Of a stretch of 64,000 nucleotides of DNA, positions 33,724 through 43,273 are shown piece after piece. The position numbers were made by a program, and so were the translations under genes. Each line of letters begins with the position of its first letter. Positions within the stretch are counted from its first letter, which is position 1. This DNA comes from Plantibacter sp. VKM Ac-2880 (GTDB taxonomy: Bacteria; Actinomycetota; Actinomycetes; Actinomycetales; Microbacteriaceae). The notes under the pieces are model-generated. The model searched no databases. It was given only the letters and a program-made list of their open reading frames with translations, and had not been told where the DNA came from. The stretch lies in the NCBI RefSeq assembly GCF_015351235.1, contig NZ_JADKSJ010000001.1, forward strand, positions 62,001-126,000. The letters run 5' to 3'.

Positions 33724-34503
33724 CTAAGCGCCCGGGAGCGTACCGAGCCCGTCGACGACCGGGATGGCCGCCAGCAGGCGCTGCGTGTACGGGTCCTGCG
33801 GGTCCGACCAGACGCGGTCCACCGGCCCGTGCTCGACGATGCGTCCCGCACTCATCACGGCGACGTCGTCGGCGATCACGCGGACGACGGACAGGTCGTG
33901 ACTGATGAACAGCAGCGCCGCCCCGGTCTCGACCGCCAACGTCCGCATGAGCTTCGCGACGCGCGCCTGCAGCGACGCGTCGAGCGAGGCGATCGGTTCG
34001 TCGCCGATGAGCAGCTCCGGCCCCGCCGCGATGGCCCTGGCGATCGCGATGCGCTGCCGCTGCCCGCCGGAGAACTGGTGGGGGTAGCGGGTCCGGCTGG
34101 CGGCGTCGAGCTCCACGTGTTCGAGGAGCTGACCGACGTCCCAGGCGTCGCGGACCGGGTTCACCCGGAGGCCGTCCTCGATCTGACTCCCGATCGTCCG
34201 CCGCGGGTTGAGCGAGGCGTAGGGGTTCTGGAAGACCATCTGGATCCGCAGCAGCTCCGACGGGCGCTTGCGGAGACCGAGCTTGCCGATCGGCGTCCCG
34301 TTGAAGGTGATCGAGCCGCCCGAGGTGGGTTCGAGCCCGCACACGGCACGGGCGAGCGTCGACTTGCCGCAGCCCGACTCCCCCACGAGCCCCAGCACCT
34401 GGCGCGGTTCCAGCTCGAAGCTCACGCCGTCGACCGCGTTGAGCGAGCCACGACCGGGCAGCTTGTACGTCACACGGACGTCGTCGAGGTGCAGCAGCGT
34501 CAT
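33724..34503 (-). CDS. Peptide ABC importer ATPase, DppF/OppF type
   Basis: 259 residues: Walker A GESGCGKS, Q-loop FQNPYASLNPR, signature FSGGQRQR, Walker B LLIGDEP, then the OppF-type C-terminus (DPQDPYTQRLLAAIP). Start overlaps the stop of the DppD-type gene by 4 bp (ATGA). Last gene of the second peptide importer operon. Confidence 0.94.
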   Translation of the reverse strand: MTLLHLDDVRVTYKLPGRGSLNAVDGVSFELEPRQVLGLVGESGCGKSTLARAVCGLEPTSGGSITFNGTPIGKLGLRKRPSELLRIQMVFQNPYASLNPRRTIGSQIEDGLRVNPVRDAWDVGQLLEHVELDAASRTRYPHQFSGGQRQRIAIARAIAAGPELLIGDEPIASLDASLQARVAKLMRTLAVETGAALLFISHDLSVVRVIADDVAVMSAGRIVEHGPVDRVWSDPQDPYTQRLLAAIPVVDGLGTLPGA

Positions 34504-35330
34504 GACGCCGCCTCCGTTCCCGTGTCGGGCAGCGCGTCGATGAGCGCCTTCGTGTACTCGTGCTGCGGATCGGTGATCACCTGGAAGCGGCTACCGTGCT
34601 CCACGATCTCGCCGAGGCGCATGACCGCGATCGTGTCGGCGAGCGCCGACATCACCCCGAGGTCGTGGGTGACGAGGATGATCGCGATCCCGAGCTCGTC
34701 GCACAGCTTGCGCAGCAGCCGCAGGATGCCGGCCTGCACCGTCACGTCGAGCGCCGTGGTCGGCTCGTCTGCGATGAGGACCGACGGGTCGCACATGAGT
34801 GCCGAGGCGATCGCGATGCGCTGCAGCTGTCCGCCCGAGAACTGGTGCGGGTACTTGCGCAGCGCCGCCTCCGGATTCGGGACCGCGACCAGGCCGAGCA
34901 TCTCGAGCGCCCGCGCGCGCGCCGCCGCCTTCGACGCCCCGGTGTGGTGCCGGTAGTGGTCGACGAGCTGTGCCTCGACGGTGAGCATCGGGTGCAGGCT
35001 CGCGGTGGGGTCCTGGAAGATCATCGCGATCTCCGTGCCGCGGTACCGGTTCATCGTGCGCTGCTTCAACCCGACGAGTTCGGTTCCGTCGAAGCGGATG
35101 CTCCCGCCGAGGACGGCGCCGGCCGGCAGCAGGCCGCAAATGGCGAGGCCGGTCATGGTCTTCCCCGAACCGGATTCACCGGCGAGTCCGGTGATCCGCC
35201 CGGCGGGGACGTCGAGGTCGATGCCCCGCAGGATCCGCTTGGCCGCGGCACCGCGACCGAAGCCGAGGGTGAGCCCCTCGATCACGATGCCGCCGCCCGT
35301 TCCGTCAGCCGCGCTCGCGCCGGGTGTCAT
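34500..35330 (-). CDS. Peptide ABC importer ATPase, DppD/OppD type
   Basis: 276 residues: Walker A GESGSGKT, FQDPTASLHPM, signature FSGGQLQR, Walker B VLIADEP and H-loop LVTHDLGV. Start at 35330 (MTPGASAADG) is fixed by AAGGGA 7 nt upstream; the open frame further upstream is not coding. Compared with the first importer, where both ATPases are one protein, here they are separate but overlapping genes. Confidence 0.94.
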   Translation of the reverse strand: MTPGASAADGTGGGIVIEGLTLGFGRGAAAKRILRGIDLDVPAGRITGLAGESGSGKTMTGLAICGLLPAGAVLGGSIRFDGTELVGLKQRTMNRYRGTEIAMIFQDPTASLHPMLTVEAQLVDHYRHHTGASKAAARARALEMLGLVAVPNPEAALRKYPHQFSGGQLQRIAIASALMCDPSVLIADEPTTALDVTVQAGILRLLRKLCDELGIAIILVTHDLGVMSALADTIAVMRLGEIVEHGSRFQVITDPQHEYTKALIDALPDTGTEAAS

Positions 35331-35371
35331 GTCGTGTCCCTTCGGTGCGTCGGTCCCGCCGTGCCGGCCGC

Positions 35372-36253
35372 TCACAGGGCACGCCCCTGGACGGCTTCCT
35401 GCGACCGCGGGTCGAGGGCGTCGCGGAGGGCGTCGCCGAGGAAGTTGAAGGCGAGCACCACCGTGAGGATGGCGAGTCCCGGGAAGACCGCGATCCACCA
35501 GGAGGAGAAGTTCTGCACGCCGTCGGACACCATCGCACCCCAGTCGGGCGTGGGCGGCACCGCGCCGAGACCGAGGAAGGACAGCCCGGACAGCAACAGG
35601 ATGGCCGTGCCGACGTCGAGGGTCGCGAGGACCACGACGGGCGAGACGACGTTCGGCAGGATGTCCTTGCCGAGCGAGGTGAACGGCCCGTTGCCGAGCA
35701 GCCGACCGGCGATGACGTATTCGGCACCGCGCGCGCCGATGACGAGCGAGCGGGTGACGCGGGCGTAGGCCGGCCAGGAGACGATGAGCATCGCGATGAC
35801 GGCGTTCGTGAGGCTCGGGCCGAGCGAGGCGGCGATGACCATCGCGAGGATGATCGTCGGGAACGCGAACACGAGGTCGGCGATCCGCATGATCGTCTCG
35901 TCGAGCGCCTTGCCGAAGTATCCGGCGATCGCCCCGAGCAGGGACCCGATGAGCATGGCGAAGACCACGAGCATGAGGGCGAGCGGGATCGAGACCTGGG
36001 CACCGCTGATGACCCGCGACAGGACGTCACGGCCCACCTGGTCGGTGCCGAACCAGTGCTCGGCGCTCGGTGCCTGCAGTCGGTCGAAGTCCTGCGCGAG
36101 CGGGTCGAACGGGCGGATCCACGGTGCGAGCACCGCGACGAGCAGCCAGAAGAGCACGATGACGCCACCCGCGACGGCGAGCGGGGTGCGCAACTGCTTC
36201 GAGACGCGGAAGCGGCCCTTGCGCCTGGTCTGGACGGCGAGGACGTCGGTCAT
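35372..36253 (-). CDS. Peptide ABC importer permease, DppC/OppC type
   Basis: 293 residues, about six membrane segments. OppC_N segment after residue 20 (LAVAGGVIVLFWLLVAVLAPWIRPFDP), HWFGTDQVGRDVLSRVISGA, EAA loop RSLVIGARGAEYVIAGRLLGNG and the ending FNFLGDALRDALDPRS. Overlaps the DppB-type gene by 4 bp. Confidence 0.94.
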   Translation of the reverse strand: MTDVLAVQTRRKGRFRVSKQLRTPLAVAGGVIVLFWLLVAVLAPWIRPFDPLAQDFDRLQAPSAEHWFGTDQVGRDVLSRVISGAQVSIPLALMLVVFAMLIGSLLGAIAGYFGKALDETIMRIADLVFAFPTIILAMVIAASLGPSLTNAVIAMLIVSWPAYARVTRSLVIGARGAEYVIAGRLLGNGPFTSLGKDILPNVVSPVVVLATLDVGTAILLLSGLSFLGLGAVPPTPDWGAMVSDGVQNFSSWWIAVFPGLAILTVVLAFNFLGDALRDALDPRSQEAVQGRAL

Positions 36254-37323
36254 GCCACCCTCACTCTCGGGTCGATGAAGCCGTACAACACGTCGACGAG
36301 GAAGTTCAGGCCGATGTACACGAAGCCGACGATGAGCCCGACGCCCATGATCGCGGGCAGGTCGAGTTTGGTCGCTGCCGAGTACGCGTACTCACCGAGC
36401 CCGTGCCACGAGTACACCTTCTCGACGAGCACCGTGCCGGACAGGAGCGAACCGAAGGCCACACCGAGCACGGTGATGATCGGGACGAGGGCCCCGCGGA
36501 GGACGTACCTGGTCACGACGACGTGCCCCGGCAGGCCCTTCGCCCGGGCGGCCCGCACGTAGTCGAGGTCGAGGACCTCGAGGATCGCCGAGCGCGCGAA
36601 GCGCGTGAGCAGACCGATCGTGTACAGCGCCAGCACAGACGCGGGCAGGATCAGGTGGGCGATCGCGTCGCCGAAGGTCGACCACTGCCCGGCGAGCAGG
36701 GCGTCGATCGTGTACATCCCCGTGACCTTGGGCGGCGGGATCGCGGCGGGCGAGAGCCGGCCGGAACCCGGGAACCAGTGCAACTGCGAGAAGAAGACGA
36801 AGTAGACGACGAGCGCGAGCCAGAACGACGGCACCGAGATGCCGATGAGGCTCACGACGCGGATGACCTGGTCGGTGATCGTCTTCCGGCGCAGCGCGGC
36901 CCACATGCCGAGGCCAACGCCGATGATGATCGAGATGACGATGGCCGTGAGCGCGAGCTCGGCGGTCGCCGGGAAGGCCCGTCCGAGTTCGTCAGCGACG
37001 GCGCCGCGGGTCTGCTGCGAGGTCCCGAGGTCGCCCTGGAACAGGTTCGCGACATACGTGACGTACTGGACCGGCAGCGGCTTGTCGAGGCCGGCGTTCT
37101 CGCGGAACTGCGCCACGATCGCGGGATCCGCCGCAGCCTGCTCGCCGAGGGCCGCCTGCACCGGGTCGGCGGGGACGAGGTTGGTCAGCGTGAAGGTGAC
37201 GAGCGTCACCCCGAACATCAGGAGGACCGTGAGTCCGAGCCGGATGCCGAGGTAGCGCGCGAGCGGGTGGAGACCCGCTCGCGCGCTCGACGTCGTCGGT
37301 GCGACGCTACTTGATTCCGGCAA
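36250..37323 (-). CDS. Peptide ABC importer permease, DppB/OppB type
   Basis: 357 residues from a TTG at 37323 that lies inside the 3' end of the binding-protein gene (17-bp overlap); no ATG or GTG is available before the first membrane segment. DppB landmarks: RYLGIRLGLTVLLMFGVTLVTFTLTNLVPADPV, EAA loop YVRAARAKGLPGHVVVTRYVLRGALVPI, and LNFLVDVLYGFIDPRVRVA at the end. About six membrane segments. Confidence 0.92.
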   Translation of the reverse strand: MPESSSVAPTTSSARAGLHPLARYLGIRLGLTVLLMFGVTLVTFTLTNLVPADPVQAALGEQAAADPAIVAQFRENAGLDKPLPVQYVTYVANLFQGDLGTSQQTRGAVADELGRAFPATAELALTAIVISIIIGVGLGMWAALRRKTITDQVIRVVSLIGISVPSFWLALVVYFVFFSQLHWFPGSGRLSPAAIPPPKVTGMYTIDALLAGQWSTFGDAIAHLILPASVLALYTIGLLTRFARSAILEVLDLDYVRAARAKGLPGHVVVTRYVLRGALVPIITVLGVAFGSLLSGTVLVEKVYSWHGLGEYAYSAATKLDLPAIMGVGLIVGFVYIGLNFLVDVLYGFIDPRVRVA

Positions 37324-38890
37324 GATCGACGGTCCACGTCGGGTTCAGCGGAACCTCGGTGATCGTGGTCGCGGTGACCACGTTCTGCGCCGGCTGCAGG
37401 AGCGGGATGAACGGTCCGCTCGCGTTCTGCGCCTTCTGGAGCTCCTGGTACGCGGCGGCACGGGCGTCGGTGTCGGTCGCGGCGAGCGCGGCGTTCGCCA
37501 GGTCCGTCACGGTCGGGTCGGCACCTGCTGCCCAGCCGGCACGGAGGCCGACGAGTTCACCCGGGGTGAACGCGAGGTAGTTGGACGGGTCCGGGAAGTC
37601 CGGGCCCCAGTACCAGAGGCCGACGGTCTCCTTGCCGTCCCGGTAGGCGTCGAGCTCGGTGGCGACCGGCGCCGGGGCGAGCGTGACGGTGATGCCGACC
37701 GACTTCAGCTGCGCCTGGACGGACTCGGCGATGCTCTGGAGCGACAGGCCCTGCACGGTGATGTCGTTGGGGAAGTTGAGCGTGACCGCCTCCCCCGCGT
37801 AGCCGGACTCCTTCAGCGCCGCCTTCGCGGCATCGGCGTCGAACTGGTTGCCGTCGGCCGCGTCGAGTGCACCGTTGAAGATCGACGGGATGAACCCGCC
37901 GGGGCGGACCGAACCGTCACCGGCGAGGTCGACGATCTTGTCGTAGTCGATGCCGAGCTTCACGGCTTCGAGGAACTTCGGGTTGCTCGTGATGTCGCTG
38001 ACCGCGGAGTCCTGGTTGAGCAGGAGGAAGATCATGTACCGCGAGGGGTTCGCGATGATCTTGACCTTCGAGTCGTCGAGTTCGGCGACCTGGTCGGGGT
38101 TGAGGTCGAGGGCGACCTGCGAGTCACCGGCCTCCACGTTGAGCTTCTGAGTGGGTCCCTGCACGTTCCGGAGGACGACGCGCTCGTAGGCGGGCTTCGT
38201 GCCGGTGTACTCGGGGTTCGCCGTGAAGACGACCTGTGAGGCGGCGTCGAACGACTCGAGCTTGTACGGGCCGGAGCCGGCGGACGTCGTGTTCAGGAAG
38301 GACTCGGCGGCGTCGTCGGCGGTCGCGGTGCCACCGTTCTCCTCGACGACCTTCTTGTTGACCACGCCGAGGGCCGGGTTCGGGAGGATGAAGGGCAGCG
38401 CGGGGTTCGGCGTCGCCGAGGTGAGCGTGAGGGTCGTGTCCGAGGTCTTCGCGATGGTGACGCCGTCGAGGAGGAAGGACGGGTTGCCCTTCACGCCCTG
38501 GACGCGCTGCAGCGAGAACACGGCGTCGTCGACGGTCACGTCGGATCCGTCGGAGAACTTCTTGCCGTCTTTCATCGTGAGCGTCATCACCGTGTTGTCG
38601 GCGTTCATCTCGTAGCTCGCGAGGCCGTCGACGGGAGCAGTCACGTCGTCGCCCTTGAAGGTGAGCAACGTCTCGTAGAGCGCCTTGGCGACGATCGAGC
38701 CGGTCGTCTCGTACTCGCGGTTCGGGTCGGCGGTCTTGAGGTCGAAGGACGCGTCGACGACGAGCGACTTGCCTGCCGAGGAGTCGGAGCCACCTGAGGG
38801 GGAGCAGGCGGCGAGCGCGAGGCCGGCGGCGAGGGCGAGGCCGAGGGCCGCCATGCCGCGCCGACTGGTGCGGCTGAAGGATCGTGACAA
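37307..38890 (-). CDS. Peptide-type ABC transporter substrate-binding lipoprotein (SBP_bac_5)
   Basis: 527 residues from a TTG at 38890, chosen because AAGGAG lies 7 nt upstream; a longer frame from 38938 has no such site. Signal peptide with lipobox ALAAC. Family-5 binding fold: VVDASFDLKTADPNREYETTGSIVAKALYETL, MKDGKKFSDGSDVTVDDAVFSLQR, and GLWYWGPDFPDPSNYLAF. First gene of the second importer operon. Divergent from, and probably regulated by, the Lrp/AsnC gene 174 bp away. Confidence 0.94.
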   Translation of the reverse strand: MSRSFSRTSRRGMAALGLALAAGLALAACSPSGGSDSSAGKSLVVDASFDLKTADPNREYETTGSIVAKALYETLLTFKGDDVTAPVDGLASYEMNADNTVMTLTMKDGKKFSDGSDVTVDDAVFSLQRVQGVKGNPSFLLDGVTIAKTSDTTLTLTSATPNPALPFILPNPALGVVNKKVVEENGGTATADDAAESFLNTTSAGSGPYKLESFDAASQVVFTANPEYTGTKPAYERVVLRNVQGPTQKLNVEAGDSQVALDLNPDQVAELDDSKVKIIANPSRYMIFLLLNQDSAVSDITSNPKFLEAVKLGIDYDKIVDLAGDGSVRPGGFIPSIFNGALDAADGNQFDADAAKAALKESGYAGEAVTLNFPNDITVQGLSLQSIAESVQAQLKSVGITVTLAPAPVATELDAYRDGKETVGLWYWGPDFPDPSNYLAFTPGELVGLRAGWAAGADPTVTDLANAALAATDTDARAAAYQELQKAQNASGPFIPLLQPAQNVVTATTITEVPLNPTWTVDLAGIK

Positions 38891-39064
38891 GGTGGAGCTC
38901 CTTATCTGCTTGGAGGGATGAGCTGAAAGTAGTGTCATCAGCGATCATTCGTCAATCTACAAGCCGTTACCAAAGAAGAATTGTCTCGATCTCGGACGCG
39001 AAGTGGCATATCCTCTCAATCAGCCGCCAGGACCACCGCTGAATCTGGACGTTTGGAGCAATCG

Positions 39065-39625
39065 ATGCAACTCGACGACACCCACATCCGCATGTTGGAG
39101 CTCCTCCGCGAGGATGGCAGGGCCTCGGTGGCGGCCCTCGCCGAGCACCTCGGGATCTCCCGCTCCAACGCCTACGCGCGGTACGAGGCGATGGTCAGGG
39201 CCGGCGTACTGAAGGGCGTCCACGCCGAGATCGAACCGGCGACCGTCGGGCTCGGGGTCGCGGCGATGGTGTTCATCACCCTGCGGCAGAGCCAGTGGGC
39301 GGACTTCCGCGCGCGGCTCTCCTCGGTCCCTGAGTTGGAGTACTTCGCGGTCACCACCGGCGAGCACGACGCCATGATGCTCATCCGCGCCCCCGACGTC
39401 GCGGCGATCCACGAGCTCGTCGCCACGAGGCTGGCCCAGTGGCCGTCGATCAAGGCCACGACGACCGTGTTCCTCATGGATGAGGAACGCTCGGACGTGT
39501 CGCTCCGCATGGCGCGGTCGGAGCGGACGAGCGTCGAGGACTCCGGCGAGCGCTTCGGCATGACGCGGTTCGTCCGCACGAGCGACGAGCGGGCCCAGCG
39601 GGTTCCTGAGCGACGCGGCCGTTGA
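39065..39625 (+). CDS. Lrp/AsnC-family transcriptional regulator
   Basis: 186 residues from the ATG at 39065, with TGGAG 7 nt upstream. An N-terminal helix-turn-helix (MQLDDTHIRMLELLREDGRASVAALAEHLGISRSNAYARYEAM) is joined to a RAM ligand-binding domain (VFITLRQSQWADFRARLSSVPELEYFAVTTGEHDAMMLI). A charged C-terminal tail of about 30 residues is unusual. Divergence from a peptide importer suggests it senses an amino acid or peptide product and controls that operon. Confidence 0.9.
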   Translation: MQLDDTHIRMLELLREDGRASVAALAEHLGISRSNAYARYEAMVRAGVLKGVHAEIEPATVGLGVAAMVFITLRQSQWADFRARLSSVPELEYFAVTTGEHDAMMLIRAPDVAAIHELVATRLAQWPSIKATTTVFLMDEERSDVSLRMARSERTSVEDSGERFGMTRFVRTSDERAQRVPERRGR

Positions 39626-39658
39626 CGACCGGAGCCGCGACGACCTCGTGCGGAGGTG

Positions 39659-40051
39659 TCAGGCCGCGACGATCTCCCGGCACACACTGACGTGGGCCTG
39701 GCCATCAGGGCCGATGAAGTCCTCCGTGAGGATCAACGCCCCATCCTCGGCGCGGGAGATGATCGAGCTGGCCTCGCCCCTCGTGGTGCGGTCTCCGGCA
39801 CGGTTGCGGTGGACGAACGAGATGTCGATCCGCTCGCCCGTCCGGACGCCGCAGAAGCGACCGACGGAGACGGTGTCCCCGACGTACTCCCCCCACAGCA
39901 CCCCGTGCGCCTCGTGGTAGACGAAGCGGGTCGGGGCGTCGGCGTCGACGACACTCGCCGACGAGGACACCATGTCGAACACCCGCGCATCGAGGTCGAC
40001 ATCGAGCGGGGTGGTGGTGCCGGCGTCGGCGGTTCCTGTCATGCCGATCAT
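39659..40051 (-). CDS. MoaF/lipocalin-like small protein (family often labelled N-acetylglutamate synthase)
   Basis: 130 residues. From about residue 43 it follows the pattern of a small beta-barrel family: FVYHEAHGVLWGEYVGDTVSVGRFCGVR, GERIDISFVHRNRAGDRTTRGEASS, and ILTEDFIGPDGQAHVSVCREI. Databases often call these N-acetylglutamate synthase, but nothing here resembles a GNAT acetyltransferase, so I would not use that name. The first ~25 residues are family-unlike; start could be the ATG at 40051 or 40042. Confidence 0.6.
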   Translation of the reverse strand: MIGMTGTADAGTTTPLDVDLDARVFDMVSSSASVVDADAPTRFVYHEAHGVLWGEYVGDTVSVGRFCGVRTGERIDISFVHRNRAGDRTTRGEASSIISRAEDGALILTEDFIGPDGQAHVSVCREIVAA

Positions 40052-40224
40052 TGTGCGGAGGGGCCCGAACAGGTGTCAATCCGTCGACGATCCGTCCACC
40101 AACGCCACGATCGTCGCCCGGCCTTCGGGACGAATCGTCGGTTCGGGCGGACCGGACAGGATGTTCCGCTGCGTGGCATCGTGCCGCCTTGACGCCGTCC
40201 ACGCACGGTGGCTAACTGATCTCC

Positions 40225-41637
40225 ATGTGTCCAGACAGCTTCGCCTTCCGCGACCCCCGCACGCAGCCACTCCCCCAGGACGACGCCTTCCGGGACTTCC
40301 TGGCGAGCGGCTGGGGCGAGGTCGACCGCTCCGTCGACCTCGCGGACGGTGCCGGTGCGGCCGCCGGACGACACCGCGCGATCGTCGGAGACCAGTTCGC
40401 CGGTCGTTGGATCGTGGTCACCGCAGGACGCGCCGTCACCCGCGCGAACGACACCGAGTTCCCGTTCCGGCCGGACAGTGACTTCGCGTGGTTGACGTCC
40501 TGTCAGGCCGAGGGCGCCGTCCTGATCATGCGCCCGACCGCCGGCGGTCATGACGCGACGCTGTACCTGCCGGAGCCCGTCGGCCCCGGTGAAGAGGCGT
40601 TCTACGCGGACGCCATGCGCGGCGAGCTCTGGATCGGCCCGTCCGCCGGACTCCGGCAGTGGGCCGAGGCACTCGAGGTCGAGGTGCGGTCCCTGGAGGC
40701 CCTGGACGAGGCGCTGGCGCTCGTTCCGAGCGAGGCCGCCAGGGCGGGAGCCGCAGAACCCCGCGTCGACGGTCGCTTCGGCGCCTCCCGCGAACTGCTC
40801 GTCGCCCTGTCCGCGGCGAAGCTCGTCAAGGACGACTGGGAGATCGCGCAGCTGCGGGCGGCGGTGGACGCGACGGTCGGCGGGTTCCGCTCGGTCGTGC
40901 ACGAGCTGCCCGCCGCGATCGACTTCGGTGGCGAACGCTGGCTGCAGTCGACCTTCGAACGCCATGCCCGCACCTTCGGGAACGGCGTCGGCTACTCAAC
41001 CATCATCGGTAGCGGCCCCCACGCCCCCACGCTGCACTGGACCCGCTGCGACGGGCCGGTACTGCCCGAGCACCTCATCCTCATGGACGCCGGGGTCGAG
41101 GCCCGATCGCTCTACACCGCGGACGTCACGCGCACCTTCCCGGCCGGCGGGACGTTCACCGCGGCCCAGCGCGAGGTGCACGACCACGTGGAACGCGCCC
41201 ACCGGGCCGCCATGGCCCAGGTCGGCCCGGGACGCTCGTTCCTCGAGATGCGCAACACCGCATACGAGCACATCGCGACGAGCCTCGTCGAGCTCGGGAT
41301 CCTGCAGGTCTCGGTCGACGAGGCGATGTCCCCGAACGGCCAGCAGCATCGGCGCTACCTGCCGAGCGGCACCGGGCACCACCTCGGTCTCGACGTCCAC
41401 GACTGCGCCCGCATCGGTGACGAGCGGTACCTCGACGAGCCGTTGCAGCCGGGAGCGGTGCTGACCGTCGAGCCCGGACTGTACTTCCACGCGAACGACC
41501 TGACGGTCCCACCCGAGCTGCGCGGGATCGGGGTCCGCATCGAGGACGACCTGCTCGTGACGCCGACGGGCCACGAGGTGCTCTCGTCGGCACTGCCGAT
41601 CAGCGCGGACGGGCTGGAGGCCTGGCTGCGGAGCTGA
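40225..41637 (+). CDS. Aminopeptidase P family (M24B) metallopeptidase
   Basis: 470 residues, full length for Xaa-Pro aminopeptidase. N-terminal domain with the AMP_N pattern (FRPDSDFAWLTSCQAEGAVLIM); pita-bread catalytic domain with all five metal ligands: Asp288 (LMDAG), Asp300 (TADVTRTF), His385 (GTGHHLGLDVHD), Glu416 (TVEPGLYF) and Glu440 (RIEDD). Cleaves the N-terminal residue before proline; cytoplasmic, no signal peptide. CTAACT lies just before the ATG, suggesting a leaderless mRNA. Confidence 0.93.
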   Translation: MCPDSFAFRDPRTQPLPQDDAFRDFLASGWGEVDRSVDLADGAGAAAGRHRAIVGDQFAGRWIVVTAGRAVTRANDTEFPFRPDSDFAWLTSCQAEGAVLIMRPTAGGHDATLYLPEPVGPGEEAFYADAMRGELWIGPSAGLRQWAEALEVEVRSLEALDEALALVPSEAARAGAAEPRVDGRFGASRELLVALSAAKLVKDDWEIAQLRAAVDATVGGFRSVVHELPAAIDFGGERWLQSTFERHARTFGNGVGYSTIIGSGPHAPTLHWTRCDGPVLPEHLILMDAGVEARSLYTADVTRTFPAGGTFTAAQREVHDHVERAHRAAMAQVGPGRSFLEMRNTAYEHIATSLVELGILQVSVDEAMSPNGQQHRRYLPSGTGHHLGLDVHDCARIGDERYLDEPLQPGAVLTVEPGLYFHANDLTVPPELRGIGVRIEDDLLVTPTGHEVLSSALPISADGLEAWLRS

Positions 41638-41707
41638 TCCCTCCCTCCCGCTCCCCGGACATGCGAGCGGCGGCCGATGGCGTTCCGAACGCGCCTAGGC
41701 TGGCACG

Positions 41708-43207
41708 GTGACTCAGCCCGACGCCCCCATGCGCACCGCCGTCCGCCCGAGCCCCGGTGTCATCGCGACCCTGCGCAACCCGAAGGCGTTCAGCGTCGAG
41801 ATCCTCGCGGGGATCGTGACGACGCTCGCGCTCATCCCCGAGGTCATCTCCTTCTCGATCATCGCCGGCGTCGACCCCAAGGTCAGCCTCATCGCCTCCG
41901 TGGTCCTCGCGATCTCGATGTCGATCCTCGGCGGCCGCCCGGCCATGATCACGGCCGCCGCCGGAGCCGTCGCGCTCGTGGTCGCGCCACTCGTGAAGGA
42001 GCAGGGTGTCGAGTACCTGCTGCCCGCGGTCGTCCTCGCCGGGCTCATCCAGATCCTCTTCGGCGTCACCGGGCTCTCGCGGCTCATGCGCTTCATCCCC
42101 CGCTCCGTGATGATCGGCTTCGTCAACGCGCTCGGCATCCTGATCTTCGTCGCCCAGGTGCCCCACCTGCTCGGCGTCCCGTGGCTCGTGTACCCGCTCT
42201 TCGTCATCACGGTGCTCATCGTGCTCCTCCTGCCGAAGCTCACCACGGCGGTCCCCGCGCCGCTCGTCGCGATCGTCGTGGTCACCGCGATCACGATGAT
42301 CGCCCACGCGGCCGTGCCGACCGTCGGTGACCAGGGCGACGTCTCCGGCGGGCTGCCCGGCCTCACCGCACTCCTCGTCCCGGTGAACCTGGAGACGCTC
42401 GGGATCATCTGGCCGACCGCCCTCAGCGTCGCGTTCGTGGGACTCATGGAGACGCTGCTCACGGCGAAGCTCGTCGACGACATCACGGACACGACGTCGT
42501 CGAAGGGGCGCGAGTCGTGGGCGCTCGGTGTCGCCAACATCCTCGCCGGTTGGTACGGCGGGATCGCCGGGTGCGCCATGATCGGTCAGACCGTCGTCAA
42601 CGTGAAGCTCGGTCGGGCCAGGACCCGGATCTCCACCTTCGTCGCCGGGATCTTCCTCCTCCTGCTCGTGACCGCCCTCAGCCCGGTGATGGCGCAGATC
42701 CCGATGGTCGCCCTCGCCGCGGTCATGATGATCGTCGCGATCAAGACCGTCAACTGGCACAGCGTGCGCCCGGCGACCCTGCGACGGATGCCGATCCCCG
42801 AGACGCTCGTCATGGTCGTGACCGTCGCCGTCGTGGTGGTCACGCACAACCTCGCGATCGGTGTGGCGGCAGGTGCGGTGCTCGCCATGGTGCTGTTCGC
42901 CCGTCGGGTCGCCCATGTCATCCGGGTCCGGCGGGTGCCGTCGGAGGACGGCACCTCGGTGCGGTACACCGTGATCGGCCCGCTGTTCTTCGGGAGCAGC
43001 AACGACCTCGTCGAGCAGTTCGACTACGCCGCGGACCCGGCGGAGGTGGTCGTCGACTTCACCGCCTCCCAGATCTGGGACGCCTCGAGCGTCGCCGTCC
43101 TCGACTCCGTGCAGGAGAAATACGCCGAGCACGGCAAACAGGTCGTGTTCACCGGCCTCGACGAGCGCAGCTCGGCCTTCCACGGGAAGCTCACCGGCCA
43201 CCTCTGA
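41708..43207 (+). CDS. SulP-family anion transporter with STAS domain
   Basis: 499 residues. N-terminal ~390 residues have 10-12 membrane segments of the SulP type (ILAGIVTTLALIPEVISFSIIAGVDPKVSL, PRSVMIGFVNALGILIF, and ESWALGVANILAGWYGGIAGCAMIGQTVVNVKLGRARTRIS). The C-terminal ~75 residues are a STAS domain (VVVDFTASQIWDASSVAVLDSVQEKY). Transports an anion such as sulfate, bicarbonate or a dicarboxylate; which cannot be told. GTG start with TAGGCT at 41696-41701, 6 nt upstream, marks a leaderless transcript. Confidence 0.92.
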   Translation: MTQPDAPMRTAVRPSPGVIATLRNPKAFSVEILAGIVTTLALIPEVISFSIIAGVDPKVSLIASVVLAISMSILGGRPAMITAAAGAVALVVAPLVKEQGVEYLLPAVVLAGLIQILFGVTGLSRLMRFIPRSVMIGFVNALGILIFVAQVPHLLGVPWLVYPLFVITVLIVLLLPKLTTAVPAPLVAIVVVTAITMIAHAAVPTVGDQGDVSGGLPGLTALLVPVNLETLGIIWPTALSVAFVGLMETLLTAKLVDDITDTTSSKGRESWALGVANILAGWYGGIAGCAMIGQTVVNVKLGRARTRISTFVAGIFLLLLVTALSPVMAQIPMVALAAVMMIVAIKTVNWHSVRPATLRRMPIPETLVMVVTVAVVVVTHNLAIGVAAGAVLAMVLFARRVAHVIRVRRVPSEDGTSVRYTVIGPLFFGSSNDLVEQFDYAADPAEVVVDFTASQIWDASSVAVLDSVQEKYAEHGKQVVFTGLDERSSAFHGKLTGHL

Positions 43208-43273
43208 GCCAGGGGGCCTGTCAGGACGGCTCCGGAGTCGCCGATTCGCAGGGCGTCGGAGGATGATGGGGGT

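Noticed and set aside
39659-40051. N-acetylglutamate synthase
   Set aside because: The name is common for this small family, but the sequence has no acetyl-CoA binding motif and looks like a beta-barrel.
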